From the NCBI GenBank assembly GCA_027681045.1, contig JAQDCK010000003.1, forward strand, positions 96,368 through 160,367: a stretch of 64,000 nucleotides of DNA. Reading direction: 5' to 3'. Origin of the DNA: Lactobacillaceae bacterium AF64-9pH9TA. GTDB lineage: Bacteria; Bacillota; Bacilli; Lactobacillales; Lactobacillaceae. Shown here piece by piece: positions 36,890 to 45,206 of this stretch (the first letter of the stretch is position 1; each line of letters begins with the position of its first letter). The position numbers and the translations under genes were made by a program. Under the pieces are notes generated by a model. That model had not been told where the DNA came from. It saw only the letters and a program-made list of their open reading frames with translations, and did not search any database.

Positions 36890-38149
36890 ATGGCTAAATT
36901 TACACCAATTTTGCTTGGCAGCGACATCAACGTCTACGGGATGGCGCGGTCTTTTAACGAAGCTTACGGCATCAAGGTCCAGGCTTGGGCGGCAACGCAA
37001 TTGGCGGCAACCCGCTATTCCAAGATCGTGGACGTTGAAGTGCACCCTGGTTTTTCCGAAGACCCTGGCTTCATGGAAGTCATGCAGGAAAAAATCAAGG
37101 AATACCAGAATCATGAAGAGCCAGTCATTCTGATCGCCTGTGGAGACGGCTATGCGGAACTCTTGGCTAAGCACAAGCAGGAACTGGAAGGGACCTTCGT
37201 CGTTCCTTACATCGACTACCAGCTTTTGGAAAAGCTGATCTCTAAGGAAGGCTTTTACGAGGTCTGTGAAGAATACGGCCTGCCTTACCCGAAGACCAAG
37301 ATCATCAAGCTGGCTGACTACCAGGACGGCTCATACGCCGACGTGCCTTTTGCCTTCCCGGTTGCCTTGAAGCCGGAAGACCCGGTTTCCTGGCTGGACG
37401 TCCAGTTTGAAGGCCGGAAGAAGGCTTTTGTCATCAAGGACCTGGACGAATTCAAGGATATCGTGGGCAAGATCTACACTAACGGATACAAGGAAGACTT
37501 GATCCTGCAGGACTTCATCCCAGGCGACGACTCCAACATGCGGGTCTTGAACGCCTATGTGGACAAGAACCACCAGGTCAAGATGATGTGCCTGGGCCAC
37601 CCGCTTTTGGAAGACCCGACTCCGCAGTCAATCGGGAACTACATGGCCATTTTGCCGGCCTATGACGAAAAGCTCTACGAGACCGTCCAGACCTTCCTGG
37701 AGAAGATCAACTATGTCGGCATGGCCAACTTCGACATCAAGTACGATGCCCGCGACGGCCAGTACAAGTTCTTTGAAATCAACCTCCGCCAAGGCCGGTC
37801 CAGCTTCTACGTGACCTTGAACGGCTATAACCTGGCCAAGTGGTACGTTGACGACTACGCTGAAGACTCCTTGGCCGGTCAGGAGACCGTCTATGCCAAC
37901 AAGCTGGAGAGCAGCCACATGCTCTGGCTGGGCGTGCCGGAGAAGATCTTCAAAGAATACGCCGTCGATAACGAGGCCAAGCAAGCGGCCTTGAAACTGA
38001 TCGACGCCGGCCAGGTAGGGACGACCGTCTTCTACGACCAGGACAGCTCCTTTAAGCGCTGGCTTTTGATGAAGTACATGTTCCACAACTACTACAAGCG
38101 CTTTAAGACCTACTTCCAGGTCAACAAGGGCCAGTACTTCGACAAATAG
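36890..38149 (+). CDS. D-aspartate ligase, ATP-grasp (Asl-fm/AslA-like)
   Basis: 419-aa ATP-grasp ligase that attaches D-aspartate to the lysine of peptidoglycan precursors. The N-terminus FTPILLGSDINVYGMARS, the stretches LIACGDGYAELL, YEVCEEYGLPYPKTK, QDFIPGDDSNMRVLNAYVD and FFEINLRQGRSSFYVTLNG correspond closely to the Enterococcus faecium enzyme as I remember it. The Asn and Arg of EINLRQGR are ATP-grasp metal/phosphate ligands. Pairing with asnB fits an L. delbrueckii D-Asp/D-Asn cross-bridge. The ribosome site (AGAGGAG at 36862) is unusually far, over 20 bases, from the ATG. Confidence 0.88.
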   Translation: MAKFTPILLGSDINVYGMARSFNEAYGIKVQAWAATQLAATRYSKIVDVEVHPGFSEDPGFMEVMQEKIKEYQNHEEPVILIACGDGYAELLAKHKQELEGTFVVPYIDYQLLEKLISKEGFYEVCEEYGLPYPKTKIIKLADYQDGSYADVPFAFPVALKPEDPVSWLDVQFEGRKKAFVIKDLDEFKDIVGKIYTNGYKEDLILQDFIPGDDSNMRVLNAYVDKNHQVKMMCLGHPLLEDPTPQSIGNYMAILPAYDEKLYETVQTFLEKINYVGMANFDIKYDARDGQYKFFEINLRQGRSSFYVTLNGYNLAKWYVDDYAEDSLAGQETVYANKLESSHMLWLGVPEKIFKEYAVDNEAKQAALKLIDAGQVGTTVFYDQDSSFKRWLLMKYMFHNYYKRFKTYFQVNKGQYFDK

Positions 38150-38162
38150 CAAATACTTTTAT

Positions 38163-38192
38163 AAGCTCTTGATGAAGATCAAGGGCTTTTTT
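38163..38192 (+). terminator. terminator after the D-aspartate ligase
   Basis: AGCTCTTGAT/ATCAAGGGCT stem with GAAG loop and six T. Confidence 0.9.
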
Positions 38193-38340
38193 CATCTTTT
38201 TGAAATTTTCGAAGGACTTTGCTAAAAGGCTAAAAATATTTGCTCAAGCAAAATATTCTTTTTTTAAAAATATACGGGCTCCAAGTCCCGTGACAACTGA
38301 ATTCTGCTCTGCTGTTTAACACAAATGCGTCTTTGTATAG

Positions 38341-38398
38341 ACTACAATATCTGGTATTTTGTGCTATGCTTATCTATGAACTAAACAATATGTGGTGG
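38341..38398. promoter_or_regulatory. pair of NrdR boxes upstream of nrdD
   Basis: Two sites with the core CAATAT followed by a GG-T pattern (CAATATCTGG at 38345, CAATATGTGG at 38386) match the NrdR consensus acaCwATATwTwGtgt. They are 41 bp apart, close to four helical turns, as expected for cooperative binding. Confidence 0.65.
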
Positions 38399-38413
38399 TT
38401 ATACACACTTAAT

Positions 38414-38438
38414 CCACAAGATAGCCTACTGCTTGTGG
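38414..38438 (+). promoter_or_regulatory. hairpin in the nrdD leader
   Basis: CCACAAG/CTTGTGG stem 67 bases before the start codon, without a T run. The role is unknown; it could be an mRNA-stability element. Confidence 0.4.
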
Positions 38439-38505
38439 GTAACTCGCTTAAACAGCCCCAGAGGCTGGATGTAAAGTATTTTTGAGAGATAAGAGGTTGA
38501 TTGTC

Positions 38506-40716
38506 ATGTTAAAGCCAGTAGCAGAAGCCGTAAGCTTAGATTTCGCCAACGCCCCAAAGAAGTTCATCAAGCGCGACGGCGCCCCATTTAAATTTGAACA
38601 ATTCAAGCTGGAAATGGTTCTGGATGAACTTGGCCTGGAAGACAGCGAAATTAAGGCTGCCGTTTTGAGCAAGGTTTACGCTAAGCTGGCCGCCTACACG
38701 GTTGACGCCGTTCAGGTCCACGATGCTTTTAAAGCCAGCTTGAACGAACTGGGCTATCTGAATGAAGCCAAGGAATACGAAGCCAAGCGGCGGGAAGACG
38801 AAGCTGACTGGCGGGCAGAAACTGACACCAAGCAGCGCCTGGTCAAGCTGGTCGACAAGGACCCAAGCATCGTCCACGAAAATGCCAACAAGGACTCTGA
38901 CGTCTTTGCCACCCAGCGGGACTTGACTGCTGGGACGGTGGGCAAGACGGTCGGCCTAACCTTAATGCCCCAGCACATCGCCAAGGCCCACCTGCGCGGA
39001 GACATCCACTGGCACGACCTGGACTACACGCCCCTTTCACCAATGTCCAACTGTTGCTTGATCGACTTTGACTACATGCTCAACCACGGCTTCAAGATCG
39101 GCAACGCCTTCGTGGAAGTGCCGAACTCCATCCGGGTGGCCACCAGCCAGGTAGCCCAGATCATCACCAGCGTGGCTTCCAGCCAATACGGCGGCTGCTC
39201 TTTTGACCGCTGCGACGAAGTCCTGGCACCTTTTGCCGAAAAGAACTACAAAAAGCACCTGAAAGAAGGGCGGGAGTTCATCGACGATGAAGACAAGATC
39301 AAGGCTTTTGCCAAGAAGTGGACCCAAAAGGACATCTACGACGCCATGCAGAGCCTGGAATACGAGATCAACACCATGTTCTCCAGTCAGGGGCAGACTC
39401 CTTTCACCACCTTGGGCTTCGGTCTGGGGACCAACTGGATTGAAAAGGAAATCCAAAAGGACATCTTGAAGGTCCGCATCGAAGGCTTGGGCCGGGAACA
39501 CCGGACGGCTATCTTCCCGAAGCTGGTCTTCAGCTTGAAGAAGGGGCTTAACCTCCACCCAGGCGACCCGAACTACGACATCAAGAAGCTGGCCTTGGAA
39601 TGTGCTACCAAGCGGATGTACCCAGACGTTTTGAGCTACGACAAGATCATTGATATCACTGGCTCCTTCAAGGCCCCGATGGGCTGCCGGTCCTTCCTGC
39701 AAGGCTGGAAGGATGAACAGGGCCGGGAAGTCAACTCCGGGCGAATGAACCTGGGCGTGGTTACCTTGAACCTGCCAAGAATCGCCATGGAAAGCCAGGG
39801 TGACATGGACCGCTTCTGGGAAATCTTCAATGACCGCCTGGAACTGGGCCGGCAAGCCTGTGAATACAAGGCCAAGAAGGTCACTGAAGCTAAGCCGGTT
39901 AACGCTCCAACCCTGTATGAATACGGCGCCTTTGGCCAAGGGGTTGGCGATGACGGCGACGTCAACGACTTCTTCAAGAACGGCCGGGCCACTGTTTCCC
40001 TGGGCTACATCGGCCTTTACGAAGTCGGCACGGTCTTCTACGGGCCAGACTGGGAAAAGAACCCGGAAGCCAAGGCCTTCACTTTGGAAGTGGTCAAGAA
40101 GATGCATGATGCCTGCGCCAAGTGGGAAAAGGAAGACCCGAACCACTACCACTACAGCGTCTACTCCACCCCAAGTGAAAGTCTGACTGACCGCTTCTGC
40201 CGTCTGGATACGGAGAAGTTCGGCAAGGTCAAGGACATCACGGACAAGGAATACTACACCAACTCCTTCCACTACGACGTCCGCAAGCACCCGACCCCAT
40301 TTGAAAAGCTGGACTTTGAAAAGGACTACCCATACTACGCTGCCGGTGGTTTCATCCACTACTGCGAATACCCGAACTTGAAGCAAAACCCGGCCGCCCT
40401 GGAAGCTGTCTGGGACTGGGCTTACGACAGAGTCGGCTACCTGGGTACCAACACCCCGATCGACAAGTGCTACGAATGCGGCTTCGCCGGTGAGTTCAAG
40501 TCAACCGCCAAGGGCTTTGAATGCCCGCAATGCGGCAACCACAACCCGGAAACCTGCGACTGCGTCAAGCGGACCTGCGGCTACCTGGGTAACCCGCTGA
40601 AGCGGCCAATGGTCCACGGCCGGCATGAAGAAATCGCCCACCGGGCCAAGCACATGAGCTTGGGCATGGTCAGCGAGGAAGCCAGCCTGGAAAAGCAGAA
40701 GAACAGCCAATACTAA
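38506..40716 (+). CDS. nrdD: anaerobic ribonucleoside-triphosphate reductase, class III
   Basis: Glycyl-radical enzyme of 736 aa reducing NTPs to dNTPs without oxygen. The N-terminal ATP cone (KRDGAPFKFEQFKLEMVLDEL) is present. The C-terminal zinc site CYECG..CPQCGN and the radical loop RTCGYLGNP are intact. ATG 38506 follows AGAGG by nine bases; a TTG at 38482 would add eight residues. It is activated by NrdG, encoded next. Confidence 0.95.
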   Translation: MLKPVAEAVSLDFANAPKKFIKRDGAPFKFEQFKLEMVLDELGLEDSEIKAAVLSKVYAKLAAYTVDAVQVHDAFKASLNELGYLNEAKEYEAKRREDEADWRAETDTKQRLVKLVDKDPSIVHENANKDSDVFATQRDLTAGTVGKTVGLTLMPQHIAKAHLRGDIHWHDLDYTPLSPMSNCCLIDFDYMLNHGFKIGNAFVEVPNSIRVATSQVAQIITSVASSQYGGCSFDRCDEVLAPFAEKNYKKHLKEGREFIDDEDKIKAFAKKWTQKDIYDAMQSLEYEINTMFSSQGQTPFTTLGFGLGTNWIEKEIQKDILKVRIEGLGREHRTAIFPKLVFSLKKGLNLHPGDPNYDIKKLALECATKRMYPDVLSYDKIIDITGSFKAPMGCRSFLQGWKDEQGREVNSGRMNLGVVTLNLPRIAMESQGDMDRFWEIFNDRLELGRQACEYKAKKVTEAKPVNAPTLYEYGAFGQGVGDDGDVNDFFKNGRATVSLGYIGLYEVGTVFYGPDWEKNPEAKAFTLEVVKKMHDACAKWEKEDPNHYHYSVYSTPSESLTDRFCRLDTEKFGKVKDITDKEYYTNSFHYDVRKHPTPFEKLDFEKDYPYYAAGGFIHYCEYPNLKQNPAALEAVWDWAYDRVGYLGTNTPIDKCYECGFAGEFKSTAKGFECPQCGNHNPETCDCVKRTCGYLGNPLKRPMVHGRHEEIAHRAKHMSLGMVSEEASLEKQKNSQY

Positions 40717-40734
40717 ACGAAAAGAATTATACTA

Positions 40735-40765
40735 ATGGGCAGGAATCTTTCCTGCCCATTTTTTA
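40735..40765 (+). terminator. terminator between nrdD and nrdG
   Basis: ATGGGCAGGA/TCCTGCCCAT stem plus T run. Placed before nrdG, it probably lets only part of the transcript through, giving less activase than reductase. Confidence 0.8.
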
Positions 40766-40786
40766 TCAAAAGCAAAGGAGAAGCAG

Positions 40787-41509
40787 ATGCCAGATAAAGA
40801 CAAGAATCAGCAAGAAGGCCCTGACGTCCGGGACAACCTGATCCGGATCAGCGTCGGCGGGGAAACGGTCTTTGTGGACGCCAACCAGTACAAGGCTAAA
40901 AATGCCGGCCAGACGGCCAAGCCCCGGAAGATGAAGCGCCAGCCCAAGAACCCCAAGCCGGGCGAATGGATCTCAGAAGACTACAGCAAGCATAAGATTG
41001 CCGACTACAAGCCCTTCAACTTCGTTGACGGGGAAGGGGTCCGCTGCTCCTTATACGTGTCCGGCTGCCTCTTTGACTGCCCGGGCTGCTACAACCTGGC
41101 CGCCCAGAACTTCAACTACGGCCGTCCCTACACCCAGGAATTGGAAGATCAGATTATTGCAGATATCGGCCAGTCCTATGTTCAAGGGCTGACCTTGCTT
41201 GGCGGGGAACCTTTTTTGAATACCTGGGTCTGCAACCGGATCATCGACCGGGTCCGGGCTGAATACGGCCACAGCAAGGACATCTGGTCCTGGTCCGGCT
41301 ATACCTGGGAAGAACTTTTAAAGGAAACCCCGGACAAGGTGGAAATGCTCAAGAAGCTGGACATCCTAGTTGACGGCCGTTTCATGGACAACTTGAAGGA
41401 TCTGACCCTGCAGTTCAGAGGGTCCAGCAACCAGCGGATCATCGACGTGCAGAAGTCTCTTAAGACTCCGGACCTGCACCCAGTTATCTGGGACAAGCTG
41501 CAGAGATAG
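40787..41509 (+). CDS. nrdG: anaerobic ribonucleotide reductase activating protein
   Basis: 240-aa radical-SAM activase that makes the glycyl radical in NrdD. The cluster motif is GCLFDCPGC (C-x3-C-x2-C), followed by LLGGEPFL and WSWSGYTWEE. An N-terminal charged extension of about 60 residues precedes the catalytic core, making it longer than many NrdG proteins. CAAAGGAG precedes ATG. The next gene begins after 18 bases. Confidence 0.93.
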   Translation: MPDKDKNQQEGPDVRDNLIRISVGGETVFVDANQYKAKNAGQTAKPRKMKRQPKNPKPGEWISEDYSKHKIADYKPFNFVDGEGVRCSLYVSGCLFDCPGCYNLAAQNFNYGRPYTQELEDQIIADIGQSYVQGLTLLGGEPFLNTWVCNRIIDRVRAEYGHSKDIWSWSGYTWEELLKETPDKVEMLKKLDILVDGRFMDNLKDLTLQFRGSSNQRIIDVQKSLKTPDLHPVIWDKLQR

Positions 41510-41527
41510 TTTTTTAGCGAGGAAAAA

Positions 41528-42085
41528 ATGAACGAAGAAAAACGCGCCTTAGTTAACCAGGTTATCGGCCAGCTGCAGACCGTCATCGACCCGGAGCTCC
41601 TGGTCAATGTGGTCGACCTAGGCCTAATCTACGGAGTCGACATCGATGATGAAGGCAACTGCCTGGTGACCATGACCTTGACGACCGCCGGCTGCCCCTT
41701 AAACGACTACCTTAACAGGGAAATCCGCCAGGCGGTGGGCCAGCTGGATTCTATCAAGCAGGTAGACATCAAGCTGGTCTGGTACCCGGTCTGGACCCCG
41801 GACCGCTTAAGCGAGCAGGCGAAAAAGCAGCTGGGCATCAAGGAAGAGCCGGCTCTGGCGGCTAAGGAGATCAACCTCCACCAGCCGATCAAGACTTTCG
41901 CTGACCAGTATCCGGAATTTACCGAAGATATGGCCGAGATTGGCTTCAACCGGATTAAGATTCCGGGCATGCTGGACACGGTGGGCCGACTGATGACCCT
42001 GCCGATGGGCTGCCGGGCCATGGGCTTTGACCTGGAAGAGGTCAAGGAGAAGCTGCGCTTGAAGGGATACGAGGTGACTGAGTGA
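41528..42085 (+). CDS. DUF59 (SufT/PaaD-like) plus DUF1858-like protein
   Basis: 185 aa. The N-terminal about 100 residues are a DUF59/MIP18 domain (DPELLVNVVDLGLIYGVDID, TTAGCPLNDYL), linked with iron-sulfur cluster maturation; its conserved Cys is in AGCPL. The C-terminal about 70 residues resemble DUF1858 (PIKTFADQYPEFTEDMAEIGFNRI). AGCGAGGAAAAA precedes ATG. It touches the next gene (TGATG) and follows nrdG by 18 bases, so it may help keep Fe-S proteins such as NrdG repaired (inference). Confidence 0.75.
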   Translation: MNEEKRALVNQVIGQLQTVIDPELLVNVVDLGLIYGVDIDDEGNCLVTMTLTTAGCPLNDYLNREIRQAVGQLDSIKQVDIKLVWYPVWTPDRLSEQAKKQLGIKEEPALAAKEINLHQPIKTFADQYPEFTEDMAEIGFNRIKIPGMLDTVGRLMTLPMGCRAMGFDLEEVKEKLRLKGYEVTE

Positions 42086-43401
42086 TGACCATGTCTTTAA
42101 AGGAGAGGCAGGAGAAGCTGCTGGAGATCTTGCGCCTTTTGCGGGATAAGGGGGACTTTGACCAGGCCAAGGCCATGTTCAACGAGACTTTTTCTTCAGT
42201 CTCAGTCAAGGAAATCACGGAAGCTGAGCGGGCCTTGATCGCCGGCGGCCTCAACCCCCAGGAAATCCAGAACTTGTGCACGGTCCACGCGGAAGTCTTC
42301 CGGGGATCGATCGGCGAGCAGGAAGCAGGGGCGGCTTTTGTCCGGCCGGGCCACCCGGTCCAGACCTTGAAGCAGGAGAATGTCGTTTTGACCTCCTTGG
42401 TCAACGATGCCCTTTTGCCAGACCTGGCCAAGTATGAAGCAAAGCCAACCCCGGACCTTCTGGCTAAAATCAAGCAGGAGCTGGCTGACCTGGCCCAAGT
42501 AGACAAGCACTACACCAGAAAAGAAATCTCCATGTTTCCCTTGATGACCAAGTACGGCATCACGGCCCCGCCCCAGGTCATGTGGGGGGTAGACGATGAT
42601 ATCCGGGGCTGGATCAAGGAGGCCCGGCAGGTGGCTGAAACGGGCGAGGCAGAACTTTTGGCCAAAAAGGTCAAGCAGGCAGCCAAGGAAGTCACTGAGA
42701 TGATCTTCAAGGAAGAGGCAATCATGCTGCCGCTCTTGACAGAAGTGGCGACGCCGGCCGACTGGCTCAGGGTCAAGGAAGACGAGCCCCGGGTGGGATA
42801 CTGTTTGATTCCCAATCCGCCAGCCTGGCGGCCGTCCGCGGCCGAAATGGCTGAGAAAAAGGCAGCCGACCCAGCAGCGATCGCCAAGTGGAACGACCAG
42901 ATCGGGACTTTTGCCGGCCAGCTGGGCGGCAATGAAGCCGAAAACTACCAAAAGCTGGTCGAGGTCGAGCAGGTGGAAGAAAAAGACCGGCCGGCCCTGA
43001 CCGACTCTTTTATTGAGTTCGCGGAAGGCAGCCTCAGCTATGAGCAGCTCTCGGCCGTCCTGGACCTTTTGCCCCTGGATCTGGTCTTTGTGGACAAGGA
43101 CGACGTCATCCGCTACTTTGGCGGCAGCTGCGGCTTTTATCCCCATTCTAAAAACGACTTGGGCATGAACCTCTTTAGCATTCACATGCCCAAAAGCGTG
43201 CCTAAGGTCAAGGCTATCGTGAGTGACCTGAGAAGCGGGAGAAAAGATAAGCATGCCTTCTGGTTTGAAGTCCGGGGCCGCTTCGTCTACATCCAATACC
43301 TGGCCGTCAGAAACAAGGACGGGGAGTACCTGGGCGTTTTGGAAGTCCTGCAGGATATTACCGACCTGCGCGCCTTGCAAGTGAAGAAGAAAGAGTTGTA
43401 G
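42085..43401 (+). CDS. DUF438-hemerythrin-PAS protein
   Basis: 438 aa in three parts: DUF438 (about 1-70, ALIAGGLNPQEIQNLCTVHAEVF), a hemerythrin-like helical bundle (about 85-235, with KHYTRKEISMFPLM and MIFKEEAIMLPLL), and a C-terminal PAS domain (about 310-437). The PAS has HMPKSV where related proteins have a CHPPKSV-type motif. Such proteins are thought to sense oxygen, NO or redox state through iron or haem. The start overlaps the previous stop. Its partnership with nrdDG suggests a redox-sensing role. Confidence 0.75.
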   Translation: MTMSLKERQEKLLEILRLLRDKGDFDQAKAMFNETFSSVSVKEITEAERALIAGGLNPQEIQNLCTVHAEVFRGSIGEQEAGAAFVRPGHPVQTLKQENVVLTSLVNDALLPDLAKYEAKPTPDLLAKIKQELADLAQVDKHYTRKEISMFPLMTKYGITAPPQVMWGVDDDIRGWIKEARQVAETGEAELLAKKVKQAAKEVTEMIFKEEAIMLPLLTEVATPADWLRVKEDEPRVGYCLIPNPPAWRPSAAEMAEKKAADPAAIAKWNDQIGTFAGQLGGNEAENYQKLVEVEQVEEKDRPALTDSFIEFAEGSLSYEQLSAVLDLLPLDLVFVDKDDVIRYFGGSCGFYPHSKNDLGMNLFSIHMPKSVPKVKAIVSDLRSGRKDKHAFWFEVRGRFVYIQYLAVRNKDGEYLGVLEVLQDITDLRALQVKKKEL

Positions 43402-43418
43402 AATTATAATAAAGAGAG

Positions 43419-43450
43419 AAGCCATGACTTGCTAAGTCGTGGTTTTCTTA
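43419..43450 (+). terminator. terminator of the nrd-associated operon
   Basis: AAGCCATGACTT/AAGTCGTGGTTTT stem. Confidence 0.85.
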
Positions 43451-43500
43451 TTGCCTGGAGTATTTTTAGCAATTAAGTTTAGAAAAGGAGGAATGGAAAA

Positions 43501-44721
43501 ATGAAAACTAAACACGGACAGAGCCAGTTGCCGGAAATCGCGCTGCCCTGGCTGGTCGTGGCCGAACTGGCTACTTGGATCGGGGCCAGCTTCATTTGGC
43601 CACTGACTTCTGTTTACTTGAACAAGCGGCTGGGGATCAGCCTGTCGGTAATCGGAATCGTCCTCTTTTGCAATTGCGCGGCCAATATGCTGGGGTCAAC
43701 CATCAGCGGCCGGCTTTTTGACCGCCTTAATCCTTATCCCTTAATCACGGGCGGGATGCTGCTGGATGCCCTGGTCCTGTTGGCCATGGCCTTCTTCCAT
43801 GGCTGGCCGGTTTACTGGGTCTGGCTGGCCTGTACGGGCTTTTTAGGGGGCTGGAACGGGGCCCTGGTCAATTCCATCGCCACCAGCCTGCGCAAGTATC
43901 CTGGCCGGTATGTTTTCAATATTCTCTACTTCTCCCAGAACCTGGGGGTGGTTATCGGGACTTTGATCGTTGGCTACCTTTACGACTTTTCAATTGAGTT
44001 GCTCTTTATCATTGCCAGCTGCCTTTTCTTGATCGGGACTTTGGTGGCCTTTTTCAAGTTCAAGCCAATTGTGGCCTACCATGCCCGCCGGCAGGAGCAA
44101 AAGAAGACCGGCCAAACCCCGCTGAAGGCGGAAAAGATGCCGAAGGCCAACTTCTGGATGACCATGGGCTTCTTCATCACCCTGGGTGTAACCTGGCTGA
44201 TGTACATGAACTGGGAGTCCAACCTGTCCGTTTACATGGTCAGCCTGGGAATTCCTTTCCACCTCTACTCAACTTTATGGACGATCAACGCTGGCATCAT
44301 CGTGGTCGTGCAGCTGATTTTGGCCCGTTTCCCACGGATCTTCAAGAGCATCTACCAGCAGATCTACTTCGGGATCTTCATGTTTGCCGTGTCCTGGCTG
44401 ACCTTGATTTTCGCCAAGACTTACTCGGGCTTCGTCTTGTCCATGTCGATCCTGACCTTGGGTGAATCGACGGCCTTTTCCGCCATTCCAGCCTATGTCA
44501 ATGACATGTCGCCGTATTCCAGCAAGGGCAAGTACCAGGGGATGACCCTGGTGGCCAGCGGGGTCGGCCGGGCCTTCGGGCCGCTTTTCGGCGGTACCCT
44601 GATCGACCTCTTCGGCTACAAGGCCATGTTTGTGATCGCCAGCTGCGGCATCTTCCTTTGCCTTTTGGCCCTCTTGCCGCTGAGAGCCAAGCTGAAGGAC
44701 CAGGTGCAGTTCTTCAAGTAG
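43501..44721 (+). CDS. MFS transporter
   Basis: 406-aa major facilitator with about 12 hydrophobic segments. The loop 2-3 motif appears as GRLFDRLNPYP and the N-terminal half begins with a short polar stretch (KTKHGQSQLPEI). AAGGAGGAA precedes ATG. Substrate unknown; the sequence resembles drug or small-molecule exporters of lactobacilli rather than sugar porters. Confidence 0.8.
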   Translation: MKTKHGQSQLPEIALPWLVVAELATWIGASFIWPLTSVYLNKRLGISLSVIGIVLFCNCAANMLGSTISGRLFDRLNPYPLITGGMLLDALVLLAMAFFHGWPVYWVWLACTGFLGGWNGALVNSIATSLRKYPGRYVFNILYFSQNLGVVIGTLIVGYLYDFSIELLFIIASCLFLIGTLVAFFKFKPIVAYHARRQEQKKTGQTPLKAEKMPKANFWMTMGFFITLGVTWLMYMNWESNLSVYMVSLGIPFHLYSTLWTINAGIIVVVQLILARFPRIFKSIYQQIYFGIFMFAVSWLTLIFAKTYSGFVLSMSILTLGESTAFSAIPAYVNDMSPYSSKGKYQGMTLVASGVGRAFGPLFGGTLIDLFGYKAMFVIASCGIFLCLLALLPLRAKLKDQVQFFK

Positions 44722-44745
44722 GAATTTTTAGCATTTTTGCAAAAG

Positions 44746-44776
44746 TAAGACCGTCATAACGGCCTTATTTTTTTTT
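44746..44776 (+). terminator. terminator after the MFS gene
   Basis: TAAG-CCGT/ACGG-CTTA stem and a run of nine T. Confidence 0.82.
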
Positions 44777-44843
44777 GCACTTTGGTTGAACAGGGAAGCA
44801 GTTAATGGGTAAAATAAGAAGATAGTGAGAAAAGGAGGAAAAC

Positions 44844-45182
44844 ATGCTTAAGGTTTACGGGACAAAAATCTGTCCGGACTGCATCGCCTGTGAGGCCAGT
44901 TTTAAAAAGTACGGCATCGACTACGAATTCGTTAATATTTTCGCCACCATGCCGGATTTCAAGGAATTTTTGCGCTTGCGGGATGCCAGTCCCGCCTTTG
45001 CTCACGCTAAGGAGCAGGGCAACGCGGGGATTCCGGCCTGCGTCAAGGAAGACGGGGAAATTTTTACCGACTGGGAAGGCTTCTTAAAGGACCAGGGCTT
45101 AGAACCAATCTGGCCGGAAGCCGCCGACCGGGCCAAGGCTGAAATCGCGGCTCAGTGTGACCTGCGCCAGCACAACTGTTAG
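44844..45182 (+). CDS. glutaredoxin-related protein
   Basis: 112-aa thioredoxin-fold protein (COG4545-like). The active site CPDC is at residues 10-13 (KICPDCIAC) and the cis-Pro is in AGIPAC. Extra cysteines at the C-terminus (AAQCDLRQHNC) are notable. AGGAGGAAAAC precedes ATG. It probably reduces disulfides or glutathione-like mixed disulfides; the reductant is unknown. Confidence 0.8.
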   Translation: MLKVYGTKICPDCIACEASFKKYGIDYEFVNIFATMPDFKEFLRLRDASPAFAHAKEQGNAGIPACVKEDGEIFTDWEGFLKDQGLEPIWPEAADRAKAEIAAQCDLRQHNC

Positions 45183-45206
45183 CTGAAAAATAAGGAGGAA
45201 TAAAAA

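Noticed and set aside
39037..40386. 449-codon open frame antisense to nrdD
   Set aside because: Shadow of a GC3-rich gene; no ribosome site, no recognisable protein features, and the sense strand is clearly nrdD.
42202..43425. 407-codon open frame antisense to the DUF438 gene
   Set aside because: Low-complexity Val/Leu/Gly/Asp content typical of antisense frames; the sense gene is supported by domains and coupling.
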